This document shows positions 27,310 to 37,135 of a DNA stretch of 64,000 nucleotides, piece by piece. The first letter of the stretch is position 1, and every line of letters begins with the position of its first letter. Below the pieces are notes generated by a model. The model had not been told where the DNA came from and did no database searches. It was given only the letters and a program-made list of their open reading frames with translations. The translations under genes were made by a program, and so were the position numbers. Origin of the DNA: Sphingomonas pseudosanguinis (GTDB lineage Bacteria > Pseudomonadota > Alphaproteobacteria > Sphingomonadales > Sphingomonadaceae); the NCBI RefSeq assembly GCF_014196255.1, contig NZ_JACIDH010000001.1, positions 248,001 through 312,000 on the forward strand, written 5' to 3'.

Positions 27310-27849
27310 GTGACCGAATATGTGACGCTGGCCGGCGGTTGTTTCTGGTGCACCGAGGCGGTGTTCAAGGACGTGATCGGGGTCGAATCGGTCGAAAGCG
27401 GCTATATCGGCGGCAGCGTGCCGAACCCGACCTACAAGCAGGTATGCGGCGGCGATACCGGCCACGCCGAGGCGATCCGCATCGGGTTCGATCCCGAACA
27501 GCTGGCGCTGGACGATCTGCTCGACATCTATTTCGCGACGCATGATCCGACGCAGCTCAATCGCCAGGGCAATGACGTCGGCACGCAGTATCGCTCGGCG
27601 ATGTTCCCGGCGGACGAGGACCAAGAGGCCGCGATGAAGGCGGCGATCGCGCGGACGCAGGCCGGGCTCGACAAGCCGGTCGTCACCGCGATCGAGCCGA
27701 TGGCGCCGTGGTATCCGGCCGAGGATTATCACCAGGATTATTGGGAAACCTCGGGCCGCGCCAATCCCTATTGCATGGCGGTGATCCCGCCCAAGCTCCA
27801 GAAGCTGCGCAAGAGCTTCGCCGCGCGGTCGAAGGCGGTGACGGGGTAA
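27310..27849 (+). CDS. msrA: Peptide-methionine (S)-S-oxide reductase
   Basis: Repairs oxidised methionine (S-sulfoxide form) in proteins. The catalytic motif GGCFWCTEAVF is at residues 9-19, followed by YKQVCGGDTGHAEA and DVGTQYRSAMF. 179 residues. The start is GTG 27310 with AAGGAG just upstream. The 3' end carries a repeat pair shared with the convergent Sua5 gene. Confidence 0.95.
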   Translation: MTEYVTLAGGCFWCTEAVFKDVIGVESVESGYIGGSVPNPTYKQVCGGDTGHAEAIRIGFDPEQLALDDLLDIYFATHDPTQLNRQGNDVGTQYRSAMFPADEDQEAAMKAAIARTQAGLDKPVVTAIEPMAPWYPAEDYHQDYWETSGRANPYCMAVIPPKLQKLRKSFAARSKAVTG

Positions 27850-27861
27850 CGCTATTTCCCT

Positions 27862-27944
27862 TGGCCTTCGACTTCGCTCAGGCTGAACGGGGGACGGGAA
27901 TTGATCCTGGTCTCCGTTCGCACTGAGCGAAGTCGAAGTGCACG
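27862..27944. repeat. Inverted REP-like pair (TTCGACTTCGCTCAG family)
   Basis: Arms GGCCTTCGACTTCGCTCAGG (from 27863) and CACTGAGCGAAGTCGAAGTG (to 27940) between the convergent msrA and Sua5/TsaC stops. Confidence 0.85.
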
Positions 27945-27965
27945 CGTGACGCGCGCGCCCACACC

Positions 27966-28901
27966 CTATCGCGTCGCCGCGCGCCGCAGCCGGTCGTTGA
28001 TCGCCTCGCCGATCCCCTCCGCCGGGATGGGGGCCACCGCCAGCCGCGCATAATCGCTCGCATCCGCGCGATGGAGCGCGTCGAACAGCCGGGCGGCGGC
28101 CTCGACCGGATCGCCGTCCGCCGACAGGCTGTCCTGCCCCGCGACCGTACCGAAGCCGATCAGCCATTCGTCGGCCTCCGCCGCCATCGCGTTCAGCCGC
28201 AGGGGTTTGCGCGGTGCGTAATGGCTGGCCAGCTGTCCCGGCGCGGTGACGATGGCGGGGGCCTGGGGGCCTTGCTCGACCGAACCCAGTACGCTCGCCA
28301 GCATCGCCGCCGTGATCGGGCCGGGACGCAGAATAGTGCGGCCCGCGACGATCGTCGATTCCAACCCCGCCTCGGTCGCGCCGTCGTCGAGTACGGGCAC
28401 GCCCGCCCCCAGGCTGGCGCGGACATGCGCGGCGCGGGTCGGGCTGATCCCGCCGCTGGCATTGGCGGAAGGGGCGGCGAGCGGGCGGCCGCTTGCCGCC
28501 AGCAGCGCCTGCATCGCGCGGTGGCGCGGCACGCGGATGGCAACGGTATCCAGTCCCGCTGTCACCAGCGAGGCGATGCCCGACCCCGCTTTGATCGGCC
28601 GCACCAGCGTCAGCGGGCCGGGCCAGAACGCCTCGGCCAGCGCCAGCGCGTCGGCGTCGAACATGGCCAGGTCGCATGCCGCCGCCAGATTGGGGACATG
28701 GACGATCAGCGGGTTGAAGGACGGACGCCCCTTGGCGGCATAGATGCGCGCGACGGCGTTCGCATCGGTCGCGTCGGCGGCCAGGCCATAGACCGTTTCG
28801 GTCGGCACCGCGACGATCCCGCCCGCGCCGATCACCGTCGCGGCCGCCCGGATCGCGGCGGGGCTGAAGGGCAGGGTCGGGTCGTGATCGGGAAAAGTCA
28901 T
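27966..28901 (-). CDS. Threonylcarbamoyl-AMP synthase (Sua5/YrdC type)
   Basis: Makes threonylcarbamoyl-AMP from Thr, bicarbonate and ATP, for the t6A modification of ANN-decoding tRNAs. The N-terminal YrdC domain shows GGIVAVPTETVYGLAADA, KGRPSFNPLIVHV and SANASGGISPT; a Sua5 C-terminal domain follows after about residue 215 (PGQLASHYAPRKPL). At 311 residues it is the long Sua5 form rather than short TsaC. Start ATG 28901. Confidence 0.93.
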   Translation of the reverse strand: MTFPDHDPTLPFSPAAIRAAATVIGAGGIVAVPTETVYGLAADATDANAVARIYAAKGRPSFNPLIVHVPNLAAACDLAMFDADALALAEAFWPGPLTLVRPIKAGSGIASLVTAGLDTVAIRVPRHRAMQALLAASGRPLAAPSANASGGISPTRAAHVRASLGAGVPVLDDGATEAGLESTIVAGRTILRPGPITAAMLASVLGSVEQGPQAPAIVTAPGQLASHYAPRKPLRLNAMAAEADEWLIGFGTVAGQDSLSADGDPVEAAARLFDALHRADASDYARLAVAPIPAEGIGEAINDRLRRAATR

Positions 28902-28988
28902 GGTCGCAAGGGGCTATAGCGCCTCGGATGCGCGCGGATAAGGGGCCGCCCTTCGACAATCGGCGCGGGCCATCCTATCTCGGGCACC

Positions 28989-29807
28989 ATGTTCGACCTT
29001 GATACCTATCTCACCCGAATCGCCCTGCCGTCCCGCGTCACCGTCGATGCCGATGGGCTGGCGCGGCTGCAATGGGCGCACCGGCTGGCCATCCCGTTCG
29101 AGAATCTCGACGTCCGGCTCGGCCGGCCGATCGCGATCGACAGCGCCAGCGTCTTCGCCAAGCTGGTCGGTGCCAAGCGCGGCGGCTATTGCTTCGAGCA
29201 GAACCGGCTGTTCCTCGATGCGCTGGCCGCGCATGGTTTCACCGCCCGGCCGCTGCTCGCGCGCGTCTGGCTGCGCGCGACCGATGTGCCGCCGACCACC
29301 CATACGCTCAGCCTGGTGCATATCGACGGGCAGGACTGGATCGCCGATGCCGGTTTCGGTGGCAGCTATTCCCCGCCGATGCCGCTGGTCGACGGGATCG
29401 AGGCGGACGGACCCGATGGCGCGCGCTTCCGCCTGGTGCGTGACGTCCAGCATGGCTGGATGCTGCTGCGCGATGGCCATCCGGGGCTGACCGACGGCCG
29501 TTCGGCGGGCGAGGGGTGGGAGCCGCAGTACAGCTTCACCACCGAACAGGTCTGGGACGCCGATCTGGCGATGGGCAATCACTGGACCGCCAATCACGAG
29601 GACAGCCGGTTTCGCCAGGCCAATATCGTCAGCATCATCCTGCCGCGCGGCTTCGCGACGCTGACCGACCGCCACTATCGCCGCCGTGTCGGCGACGAGG
29701 AGACGAGCGCGACGATCACCGATCCGCGCGTCTATCGCATGCGCATGAGCCTGATGTTCGGGATCGACCTGTCGGCCGAGGATAACGCGACGTTGTTCGC
29801 GGAATAA
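28989..29807 (+). CDS. nat: Arylamine N-acetyltransferase
   Basis: Acetyl-CoA-dependent acetylation of arylamines and hydrazines; bacterial roles may include detoxification or polyketide release. The Cys-His-Asp triad is complete: RGGYCFEQN (C), TTHTLSLV (H) and IADAGFGG (D). 272 residues. ATG 28989. Followed by a strong terminator, so it is separate from the chemotaxis operon. Confidence 0.95.
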   Translation: MFDLDTYLTRIALPSRVTVDADGLARLQWAHRLAIPFENLDVRLGRPIAIDSASVFAKLVGAKRGGYCFEQNRLFLDALAAHGFTARPLLARVWLRATDVPPTTHTLSLVHIDGQDWIADAGFGGSYSPPMPLVDGIEADGPDGARFRLVRDVQHGWMLLRDGHPGLTDGRSAGEGWEPQYSFTTEQVWDADLAMGNHWTANHEDSRFRQANIVSIILPRGFATLTDRHYRRRVGDEETSATITDPRVYRMRMSLMFGIDLSAEDNATLFAE

Positions 29808-30275
29808 TCGCGCGGCGCTATCGCCGGAGTCGTCCGGGCGCACGGGGCGGGAAGGCCATTCCCGCCTCGTTTTCATGGCCCCGACGCCGTTCGCAGCAAT
29901 CAAAATATATCGATACCATCGCGACGGCCGACCGATCGGACCGCCGCATCGCGCTATCGTCGCCATTTTGGGGACTTTTGCATCATTCAAGTATTTGAAA
30001 GGCCGGCCTTTCCCTGCAGGGTAAAGGACGAAGCGGCAATATTTATCCACTCCCGTTACATTTAAGCGCGATTTTACCTTTGTCGCCTATTTCCAATAGG
30101 AACATGGGGGGGATTACACATGACAAGCCTCAAGGCCGATCCACGGCCTGATACGGAACTGCACCACCGCTGACATGACATCGCCGTCATGACCGGCATG
30201 GGCTGCTTCGTGTGACCTGAATTCGGTGGGCGCGTATGGTCGCGCGTCTCGCCCCCTTGCGTAAAGGATTATCCG
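29808..30275 (+). promoter_or_regulatory. Upstream region of the chemotaxis operon
   Basis: A 468-base gap. After the nat terminator it holds a perfect 16-base palindrome, GAAAGGCCGGCCTTTC, at 29997-30012, then an AT-richer stretch (about 30035-30110) suited to a promoter and a GGGGGG run at 30106-30112. A 17-codon open frame at 30120-30173 has that G-run upstream and could be a leader. No proven promoter can be assigned by eye. Confidence 0.5.
29843..29874 (+). terminator. Intrinsic terminator after nat
   Basis: Eight-bp perfect stem GGCGGGAA (29846-29853) and TTCCCGCC (29859-29866), five-base loop, then TCGTTTT. Confidence 0.88.
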
Positions 30276-30590
30276 ATGTCGATCACCCTGGTGACGGCGG
30301 CCGAGGACCTGTGCCTGCCGACGATCGGTCTGCTCGCGGACCAGCTGGAAGGCGCGATCGCGCCGTGCGGCACCGTGCGGCTCGACCTGTCCGCCGTCGC
30401 CGCGCCCGACCTCAGCGTCGTCCAGCTCGTCCAGTCGGCGCGGGTCACCGCCGACCGGCGCGGCTGCGACTTCGCGCTCGCCGCACCCGCCGGCGAGCGC
30501 CTGCAAAAGCTTCTCGACCGGGCGGGTTTCCTGCCCTGTCCCACCCCCGAACATACCCAATTCTGGTTCCACGGAGATTCCCCCCAATGA
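30276..30590 (+). CDS. STAS-domain protein
   Basis: A 104-residue protein with the STAS (anti-sigma-factor antagonist-like) fold: the hydrophobic strand TVRLDLSAVAAPDLSVVQL, then QSARVTADRRGCDFALAAPAG and a last helix (LQKLLDRAGF). A conserved Ser/Thr for phosphorylation may be S53 or nearby, but this is uncertain. First gene of the operon; its TGA overlaps the next ATG. STAS proteins with CheY and CheA appear in some chemosensory systems that control functions other than motility. Confidence 0.85.
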   Translation: MSITLVTAAEDLCLPTIGLLADQLEGAIAPCGTVRLDLSAVAAPDLSVVQLVQSARVTADRRGCDFALAAPAGERLQKLLDRAGFLPCPTPEHTQFWFHGDSPQ

Positions 30591-30955
30591 GCGCTTCCAT
30601 CCTGACCGTCGACGACAGCGCCAGCCTTCGGATGGCGATCCGAATCGCGCTGACCGGTGCCGGCTATGCGGTGACGGAAGCCAGCGACGGGGCCGAGGGA
30701 TTGGCCAAGGCGACCGCGACCCGGTTCGACCTGATCGTCACCGATCTCAACATGCCCAACATGGACGGCCTGTCGATGATCCGCGCGCTGCGCCAGCAGC
30801 CGGCGCAGGCGGGCGTGCCGATCATCTTCCTGACCACCGAATCGGATGACGCGATGAAGGCGCAGGCCAAGGCGGCGGGCGCGACCGGCTGGCTGGTCAA
30901 GCCGTTCCAGCCCGAACAGCTGATCCGCGTCGCACAGAAGGTGCTGGCGCGATGA
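30587..30955 (+). CDS. cheY: Single-domain response regulator (CheY-like)
   Basis: A 122-residue receiver domain. Acid pocket in ILTVDDSAS, phospho-Asp in DLIVTDLNMPNMDG, switch Thr in FLTTESDD, and the conserved Lys in WLVKPFQPEQL. It has no output domain, so it signals by binding another protein. ATG 30587 overlaps the STAS stop, and its stop overlaps the cheA start, showing tight coupling. Confidence 0.95.
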   Translation: MSASILTVDDSASLRMAIRIALTGAGYAVTEASDGAEGLAKATATRFDLIVTDLNMPNMDGLSMIRALRQQPAQAGVPIIFLTTESDDAMKAQAKAAGATGWLVKPFQPEQLIRVAQKVLAR

Positions 30956-32904
30956 ACGGGGAAGATCCCGCCGCCGCCTTTCGGGTCGAGGCGGGCGAGC
31001 TGCTCGAACAGGTCGAACAGGGCCTGCTCGACCTGGGGCATCGCCTGGACGATATGGGGCTGGTCAACGCGGTCTTTCGCGGCCTGCACACCCTGAAGGG
31101 GTCGGGCGCGATGTTCGGCTTCGATGCGCTGGCCGCCTTCACCCATCATTGCGAAAGCGCGTTCGACCGGGTGCGCAAGGGCGATGTCCGGGCGACGCCG
31201 GAACTGGTCGACGTGATCCTGTCGGCGGGCGACCATATGCGCGCGCTGGTCGATGGCGACGCACCGGCGGCCGAGGGGCAAGCGATCCTGGCCCGCCTAG
31301 CGGCGGCGGTCGACGCGGCGGCGGGGGGCGGTGCGTCCACTCCGACAGTGTCGACGAAGCGCGGCTGGACCCTGTCCTTCCGCCTGCCGCCCGATGCCAT
31401 GGCCAACGGCACCAATCCGCTGGCCCTGCTCGACGAGCTGCGCGAGCTGGGTGAGGCGACGATCGTCGCGCGGGTGGATGACGTTCCGTCGCTGGGCGAA
31501 TGCAATCCCGCCCATTGCCTGATCGGCTGGGACTGTACGCTGATCGGCGACATTTCCAAGGACGCGATCGAGGACGTCTTCCTGTTCGTCATGGACGATA
31601 TGGACATCACGATCACGCCGCTGACCGTCGAGGACGCGGCGCCGGTCGCCGAGGCGATCGTCGAGGAGGTGATACCGACCGCCGAACCGGTCGCCGCCAA
31701 CGATGCTGCCACCCGTACCGCCCGTACCCAGGGCGAGAATGTCCGCGTTCCCGCCGAACGGCTCGACGAGCTGATGGACCGGGTAGGCGAGCTGGTGATC
31801 GCGCAGAGCCGGTTGTCGCAGCTGGCCGCGCATGGCCATGACCTCAGCCTGCGCTCGGTCTCCGAGGAGATCGAGCGGCTGACCGGCGAGATGCGCGACA
31901 CGATGATGATCCTGCGCATGGTGCCGGTATCGACGCTGTTCGGCCGCTTCCGCCGCCTGATCCACGACTTGGCGATCGAGACCGGCAAGGCGATCGAGCT
32001 GGTCACCGATGGCGAGACGACCGAGGTCGACAAGACGGTGATCGAGCGGCTGTTCGATCCGCTGGTCCATATCATCCGCAATTCCTGCGACCATGGGCTG
32101 GAGACGGCCGAGGCGCGCCTCGCCGCCGGCAAGCCGGCCTCGGGCGTCATCCGGCTGAGCGCGCATCAGGCGGGTGGCGAGGTGTTGATCACCATCACCG
32201 ATGACGGGCGCGGCATTGATCGCGAGCGGGTGCGGGCCAAGGCGGAGGCCAATGGCCTGATCCAGCCGGGGCAGGCGATGAGCGACGACGAACTGCTCGG
32301 CCTGATCTTCCATCCCGGCTTCTCGACGGCGGCGCAGGTGACCAACCTGTCCGGGCGCGGCGTCGGCATGGATGTCGTCAAGCGCACCATCGAGAGCCTG
32401 CGCGGGTCGATCGACGTGAAAAGCGTCGACGGCCGGGGATCGATCATCACGCTGCGTATCCCGCTGACGCTGGCGATCATCGAGGGGCTGCTCGTCCGGG
32501 TGGGCGAGGGGCGCTACGTCATCCCGCTGGCGGCGGTCGAGGAATGTCTGGAGCTGTCGCTGGAAGACGATCTGCGCTCGCGCGGACGCAGCCTGATCAC
32601 GCTGCGCGACACGCTGGTGCCGTTCGTGCGGCTGCGCGAGATGTTCGCGACCGGCACCAGGCCCGATCCCTTTCAGAAGATCGTGGTGGTCGCCACGGGG
32701 CGCGAGCGCGTCGGCCTGGTCGTCGACCAGATCGTCGGCAACCACCAGACCGTCATCAAGTCGCTGTCCGCCTTCCACCGGGGCGCGGCCAGCTTTTCGG
32801 GGGCGACGATCCTGGGCGACGGCAGCGTCGCGCTGATCCTCGACGTGGCGCAACTGGTCGCCATGGCCCAGCCGCAGGAGGAGATGCTTCGTGCCGCAGG
32901 ATAA
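30952..32904 (+). CDS. cheA: Chemotaxis histidine kinase CheA
   Basis: A 650-residue CheA. Order: P1 HPt domain with phospho-accepting His46 in GLHTLKGSGAMFGF; a P2-like region (about 140-240); P3 dimerisation helices from NVRVPAERLDELMDRVGELV; P4 kinase domain with HIIRNSCDHGLE (N-box), DDGRGID and GRGVGMDVV (G-boxes); and P5, a CheW-like domain (GLLVRVGEGRYVIPLAAVEE). All kinase motifs appear intact. Overlaps CheY at the start and the next cheW at the end. Confidence 0.97.
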   Translation: MNGEDPAAAFRVEAGELLEQVEQGLLDLGHRLDDMGLVNAVFRGLHTLKGSGAMFGFDALAAFTHHCESAFDRVRKGDVRATPELVDVILSAGDHMRALVDGDAPAAEGQAILARLAAAVDAAAGGGASTPTVSTKRGWTLSFRLPPDAMANGTNPLALLDELRELGEATIVARVDDVPSLGECNPAHCLIGWDCTLIGDISKDAIEDVFLFVMDDMDITITPLTVEDAAPVAEAIVEEVIPTAEPVAANDAATRTARTQGENVRVPAERLDELMDRVGELVIAQSRLSQLAAHGHDLSLRSVSEEIERLTGEMRDTMMILRMVPVSTLFGRFRRLIHDLAIETGKAIELVTDGETTEVDKTVIERLFDPLVHIIRNSCDHGLETAEARLAAGKPASGVIRLSAHQAGGEVLITITDDGRGIDRERVRAKAEANGLIQPGQAMSDDELLGLIFHPGFSTAAQVTNLSGRGVGMDVVKRTIESLRGSIDVKSVDGRGSIITLRIPLTLAIIEGLLVRVGEGRYVIPLAAVEECLELSLEDDLRSRGRSLITLRDTLVPFVRLREMFATGTRPDPFQKIVVVATGRERVGLVVDQIVGNHQTVIKSLSAFHRGAASFSGATILGDGSVALILDVAQLVAMAQPQEEMLRAAG

Positions 32905-33418
32905 GATGCGCGCGTCGGACGGACCGACGCCGGACGGACTCATCGCGTGGAACGCACATGGTGAGCTGGAGGTGCTGATCTTCGACCTGGGCGGCGAGAC
33001 CTTCGCGCTGGAGGCGACCCTGGTTCAGGAGATACTGGACCTGCTGCCCGAAACCTTCATTCCCGGCGCGCCCGCGCTGGTCAGCCATGTCGTCAATTTC
33101 CGGGGCAAGATCGTGCCCGTCGCCGACCTGCGGCTGGCCTTCGGCATGGAGCCGACCCCGCCGAGCGCGGACAGCCGGATCGTGGTGATCGAACTGGAAC
33201 TGGCGGGGGAGGCGACGCTGCTCGGCCTGCGCACCGACCATGTCCATGAAGTCGCGACCCTTCGCCAGGCGACGAGCGAGGCGGTGCCGACCGTCGGCAT
33301 AGGCTGGCGTCGCGATCATGTGCGCAGCCTGATCCGGTGGAAGGACGATCTGGTCGTCCTGCCCGACCTGGCCGCCATCCTGGTGCCGGCGATGGGGGCT
33401 GCGGCGACCCGTCAATAG
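32891..33418 (+). CDS. cheW: CheW-type coupling protein (first copy)
   Basis: Links receptors to CheA. A 175-residue protein with an extended N-terminus and the CheW fold: [41 protein letters not shown], and [17 protein letters not shown] 32891 is chosen since GGAGGAG lies seven bases before it inside cheA; ATG 32906 is the alternative. It differs in sequence from the second CheW (37132), so each may serve a different array or receptor. Confidence 0.92.
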   Translation: MPQDKMRASDGPTPDGLIAWNAHGELEVLIFDLGGETFALEATLVQEILDLLPETFIPGAPALVSHVVNFRGKIVPVADLRLAFGMEPTPPSADSRIVVIELELAGEATLLGLRTDHVHEVATLRQATSEAVPTVGIGWRRDHVRSLIRWKDDLVVLPDLAAILVPAMGAAATRQ

Positions 33419-33444
33419 ATTTTCACAGGTTTTTGGAGGGGTGT

Positions 33445-35244
33445 ATGAGAGCGACGATCAAGATGAAGCTGGGCGCAACATTCGCGTTCATCATCTTCTG
33501 TCTTCTGATCGTGGTCGGGCTTGGTATCACCAAGCTGAGCACGTTGAACGATACGACGACCGACATGGTCAGCGGCCCGGCGGCGCGGCTCGACCGCGCG
33601 CAGACGCTGAACGAACGCGTCAGCTTCATGGTGCGTGCCGAGAAGAATATGGCGCTGACCGAGGACGATGCGCTGACCAACAAGTTCGACGGCGATCTCA
33701 TGAAGGCGCGCGGCGAGGTCGAGGCGCTGATTGCGGCGGGGCTGAACGGGACGACCGAGAAGGGCCGTCCGCTGTGGCTCGACATCCAGGCGGCCTATCG
33801 CAACTTCGTACCGGTCAACGACACGATCCGCGAACTGGCCAAGCGCAATGAGAACGCAAAGGCGGGTGCGCTGTCGATCACCAAGTCGCGTGATATGGCG
33901 ATGCGCATGTCGGCGCTGTCCGCTCAGCTGGTGTCGTTCGCCAAGAACGATCTGCAGACCGCCAGCAACGATGCGCAGACCACCTATGACAATGCCCGCA
34001 ACGTGATGCTGGGGGTCGCCGCGATGGCGATCCTGATCGCGGTGGGCGGCGCGCTGTGGATTTCGCGGATCGTGTCGATGGGCCTGAAGAAGGTGTCGGT
34101 CGCGGTCGAGGCGGTGTCGATCGGCGATCTCGATCAGGAGGTCGCTGTCACCAGCAATGACGAGATCAAGGACCTGGTCGAGACCGTCAACCGCATGACC
34201 ACCAATCTGCGCCAGAGCGCCAAGCTGGCCGATACGATCGCGGCGGGCGACCTGACGGTCGAGCATCAGCCGCTGTCGGACAAGGACAAGCTGGGCCATG
34301 CGCTGGTGTCGATGGTCGAGCGGCTCCGCGGCGTCGTCGGCGATGCGACCCAGGCGGCGCAGAATGTCGCGGCGGGCAGCCAGCAGCTATCCTCCTCCTC
34401 CGAGCAGGTGAGCCAGGGCGCGACCGAACAGGCCGCCGCCGCCGAGGAAGCCTCGGCGTCGATGGAGCAGATGGCCGCCAACATCAAACAGAATGCCGAC
34501 AACGCGACCCAGACCGAGAAGATCGCACGCCAGTCGAGCCAGGATGCCGAACAGAGCGGCGTGGCGGTGCAGGAAGCGGTCGTCGCGATGCGCACCATCG
34601 CCGAGAAGATCGGCATCGTGCAGGAGATCGCACGCCAGACCGACCTGCTGGCGCTGAACGCGGCGGTCGAGGCGGCGCGCGCGGGCGAACATGGTCGCGG
34701 CTTTGCGGTCGTCGCCGCCGAGGTCCGCAAGCTGGCCGAGCGCAGCCAGACGGCGGCGTCGGAGATCAGCGGCATGTCGTCGGCCACCGTCACCGCCGCG
34801 ACGCAAGCCGGCGAGATGCTGACCCGGCTGGTGCCCGACATCCGTCGCACCGCCGAACTGGTCGCCGAGATCAGCGCGGCATGCCGCGAACAGGATATCG
34901 GCGCGAACCAGATCAACGAGGCGATCCAGCAGCTCGACAAGGTGACGCAGCAGAACGCCTCGGCCTCCGAACAGATTTCCTCGACCTCCGAGGAACTCGC
35001 CAGCCAGGCCGAGGAGCTGCAGGAAAGCATCGCCTATTTCACGGTCACCCAGGCAGCACGTGCGAACCCCGGCCGCGGTGCGGCGCCGGTCCGCAAGCCG
35101 GCGGCACCGGTGAAGAAGGGCAAGGCGGCAGCGTCGCGTCCCGGCTCGGTCGCCGACCAGCAGGCGCGGGTGCGCGGCTTCGCGCTCGACCTGACCAATG
35201 GCGGGCCGGACGGCGAGGATGCCGAGTTCGGACGCGCCGCCTGA
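33445..35244 (+). CDS. Methyl-accepting chemotaxis protein (first of a tandem pair)
   Basis: A 599-residue transmembrane receptor. TM1 at about residues 10-30, a periplasmic four-helix-type sensor of about 160 residues, TM2 at about 191-211, a HAMP domain, an additional helical segment ([17 protein letters not shown]), and the cytoplasmic signalling domain with the hairpin tip [20 protein letters not shown]. The C-terminal tail has Lys/Pro/Ala, then [20 protein letters not shown] ending EFGRAA. It has no NWETF-type CheR tether. ATG 33445 has GGAGGGG before it. Confidence 0.96.
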   Translation: MRATIKMKLGATFAFIIFCLLIVVGLGITKLSTLNDTTTDMVSGPAARLDRAQTLNERVSFMVRAEKNMALTEDDALTNKFDGDLMKARGEVEALIAAGLNGTTEKGRPLWLDIQAAYRNFVPVNDTIRELAKRNENAKAGALSITKSRDMAMRMSALSAQLVSFAKNDLQTASNDAQTTYDNARNVMLGVAAMAILIAVGGALWISRIVSMGLKKVSVAVEAVSIGDLDQEVAVTSNDEIKDLVETVNRMTTNLRQSAKLADTIAAGDLTVEHQPLSDKDKLGHALVSMVERLRGVVGDATQAAQNVAAGSQQLSSSSEQVSQGATEQAAAAEEASASMEQMAANIKQNADNATQTEKIARQSSQDAEQSGVAVQEAVVAMRTIAEKIGIVQEIARQTDLLALNAAVEAARAGEHGRGFAVVAAEVRKLAERSQTAASEISGMSSATVTAATQAGEMLTRLVPDIRRTAELVAEISAACREQDIGANQINEAIQQLDKVTQQNASASEQISSTSEELASQAEELQESIAYFTVTQAARANPGRGAAPVRKPAAPVKKGKAAASRPGSVADQQARVRGFALDLTNGGPDGEDAEFGRAA

Positions 35245-35452
35245 CCTTGCGGGCGGCGAGGCGGGAGTATCGCTTCGCCGCCGGCAAGTGAAGATGTCGG
35301 GCTGCTATTATGTATTTGTTATGACAACAGATATATTCACTTTGAACGCAGAATACCAAAAGCAAACCAATCTTTCATTTCTTGCACTGTAAATCGATTG
35401 CAGGGGCCGGCGAGGGGTATGGTGTCGGCCTGTGTTTCAACGGGGATTTGCT
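35245..35452 (+). promoter_or_regulatory. AT-rich gap between the two MCP genes
   Basis: A hairpin near 35247-35286 (CTTGCGGGCGGCGA paired with TTCGCCGCCGGCAAG) may end or attenuate transcription after the first MCP. It is followed by about 100 bases of unusually AT-rich DNA (35305-35398), such as a promoter for the second MCP would need. TTGT-TATG-ACAA forms a small dyad near 35328. Confidence 0.45.
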
Positions 35453-37135
35453 ATGCGCGCGACGATCAAGATGAAATTGGGGATGACCTTTGCCATTGTC
35501 ATCGCACTCTTATGTGCGGTGGTGGGGGTTGGCGTCGCCAAGATCGGCACGTTGAATGCCATGATCGCCGACATCGTCGACGGGCCGTCGCGCCGCATTC
35601 AACTGTCGTTGACCGCTGATGGCGATATCGGTCGGGCGATTCGCAATGAAAAGAACATGATGATGACCGAGGATCTGGCGTTGAAGCGCGGCTTCGACGT
35701 CAAGTTCGCGGATTATAATGGCAAGATCGACGAAAACCTGAACGCCGGCCTGAAGATCGCCACCGAACAGGGGCGGCCGGTATGGACGGCGGCGCTGGAG
35801 GAATGGCACGCCTATAAGGGGGTCAGCGACCGCGCTCGCGCACTGGCGATGCAGAACCGCAACGCCGAGGCCGCAGAAATCTCGATGACCGAAGGGCGTG
35901 AGATCGCGATTCGGTTGAGCGCCACATTGCTGAAGCTGGCGGGCATCACCCAGGGGCAGATGGCGACCGCCACCCGCGAGGCGAATGAATTGTACGACAC
36001 GGCACGCACGACGTTGCTGGTCACGGCGCTGGTCGCGCTGCTGATCGCGGTGGCGGGCGCGGTCTGGGTGGCCCGACTGGTGTCGAAGGGGCTGCGTACC
36101 GTCGGGGAAGCCGTCACGGCGGTCGCCGATGGCGATCTGAGCAAGGAGGTCGTGGTGAACAGCAATGACGAGATCAGGGACCTGGTCGATACGGTCAACC
36201 GCATGACCGAGCGCCTGCGCGAGACGATCGGCGAGACGGCACAGGCCGCGCATAATGTCGCATCGGGCAGCCAGGAACTCTCCTCCTCCTCGGAGCAGGT
36301 GAGCCAGGGTGCGACCGAACAGGCCGCCGCCGCCGAAGAGGCTTCGGCATCGATGGAGCAGATGGCCGCCAACATCAAACAGAATGCCGACAACGCGACC
36401 CAGACCGAGAAGATCGCACGCCAGTCGTCCCAGGATGCCGAACAGAGCGGCGTGGCGGTGCAGGAAGCGGTCGTCGCGATGCGTACCATCGCCGAGAAGA
36501 TCGGCATCGTGCAGGAGATCGCACGCCAGACCGACCTGCTGGCACTGAACGCGGCGGTCGAGGCGGCGCGCGCGGGCGAACATGGTCGCGGCTTCGCGGT
36601 CGTCGCCGCCGAGGTCCGCAAGCTGGCCGAACGCAGCCAGACGGCGGCGGCCGAGATCAGCGGCATGTCGTCGGCCACCGTCACCGCCGCGACGCAGGCC
36701 GGCGAGATGCTGACCCGGCTGGTGCCCGACATCCGCCGCACCGCCGAACTGGTCGCCGAGATCAGTGCGGCATGCCGCGAACAGGACATCGGTGCGAACC
36801 AGATCAACGAGGCGATCCAGCAGCTCGACAAGGTGACGCAGCAGAACGCCTCGGCCTCCGAGCAGATCTCCTCCACCTCCGAGGAACTCGCCAGCCAGGC
36901 CGAGGAATTGCAGCAGAATATCGCCTTCTTCCGTGTCGGCGACGAAGAGCCGCGCCGCTTCCGCGCGACGGGGGGCACCGCCAAGGCGCGCGCCGTCGCG
37001 GCGAAGGCCGCCCGACCGGCGGCGTCGCGTCCCGGCTCGATCGCCGACCAGCAGGCGCGGGTGCGTGGTTTCGCGCTCGACCTGACCAATGGCGGTCCTG
37101 ACGGCGAAGACGCCGAATTCGGACGCGCGGCATGA
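35453..37135 (+). CDS. Methyl-accepting chemotaxis protein (second of a tandem pair)
   Basis: A 560-residue receptor like its neighbour: TM1 near the start, a diverged periplasmic sensor, TM2 at about 190-210, HAMP, and a signalling domain almost identical to that of the first MCP over about 220 residues; the DNA is also nearly identical from about 36270 to 36910. It lacks the 39-residue segment between HAMP and signalling domain. The C-terminal [20 protein letters not shown] ... EFGRAA tail is shared. ATG 35453 has GGGGA seven bases upstream. The next cheW overlaps its stop. Confidence 0.96.
   Translation: MRATIKMKLGMTFAIVIALLCAVVGVGVAKIGTLNAMIADIVDGPSRRIQLSLTADGDIGRAIRNEKNMMMTEDLALKRGFDVKFADYNGKIDENLNAGLKIATEQGRPVWTAALEEWHAYKGVSDRARALAMQNRNAEAAEISMTEGREIAIRLSATLLKLAGITQGQMATATREANELYDTARTTLLVTALVALLIAVAGAVWVARLVSKGLRTVGEAVTAVADGDLSKEVVVNSNDEIRDLVDTVNRMTERLRETIGETAQAAHNVASGSQELSSSSEQVSQGATEQAAAAEEASASMEQMAANIKQNADNATQTEKIARQSSQDAEQSGVAVQEAVVAMRTIAEKIGIVQEIARQTDLLALNAAVEAARAGEHGRGFAVVAAEVRKLAERSQTAAAEISGMSSATVTAATQAGEMLTRLVPDIRRTAELVAEISAACREQDIGANQINEAIQQLDKVTQQNASASEQISSTSEELASQAEELQQNIAFFRVGDEEPRRFRATGGTAKARAVAAKAARPAASRPGSIADQQARVRGFALDLTNGGPDGEDAEFGRAA

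Noticed and set aside
30120..30173. 17-codon frame before the STAS gene
   Set aside because: Has an upstream G-run but is too short and without other support to call a leader peptide gene.
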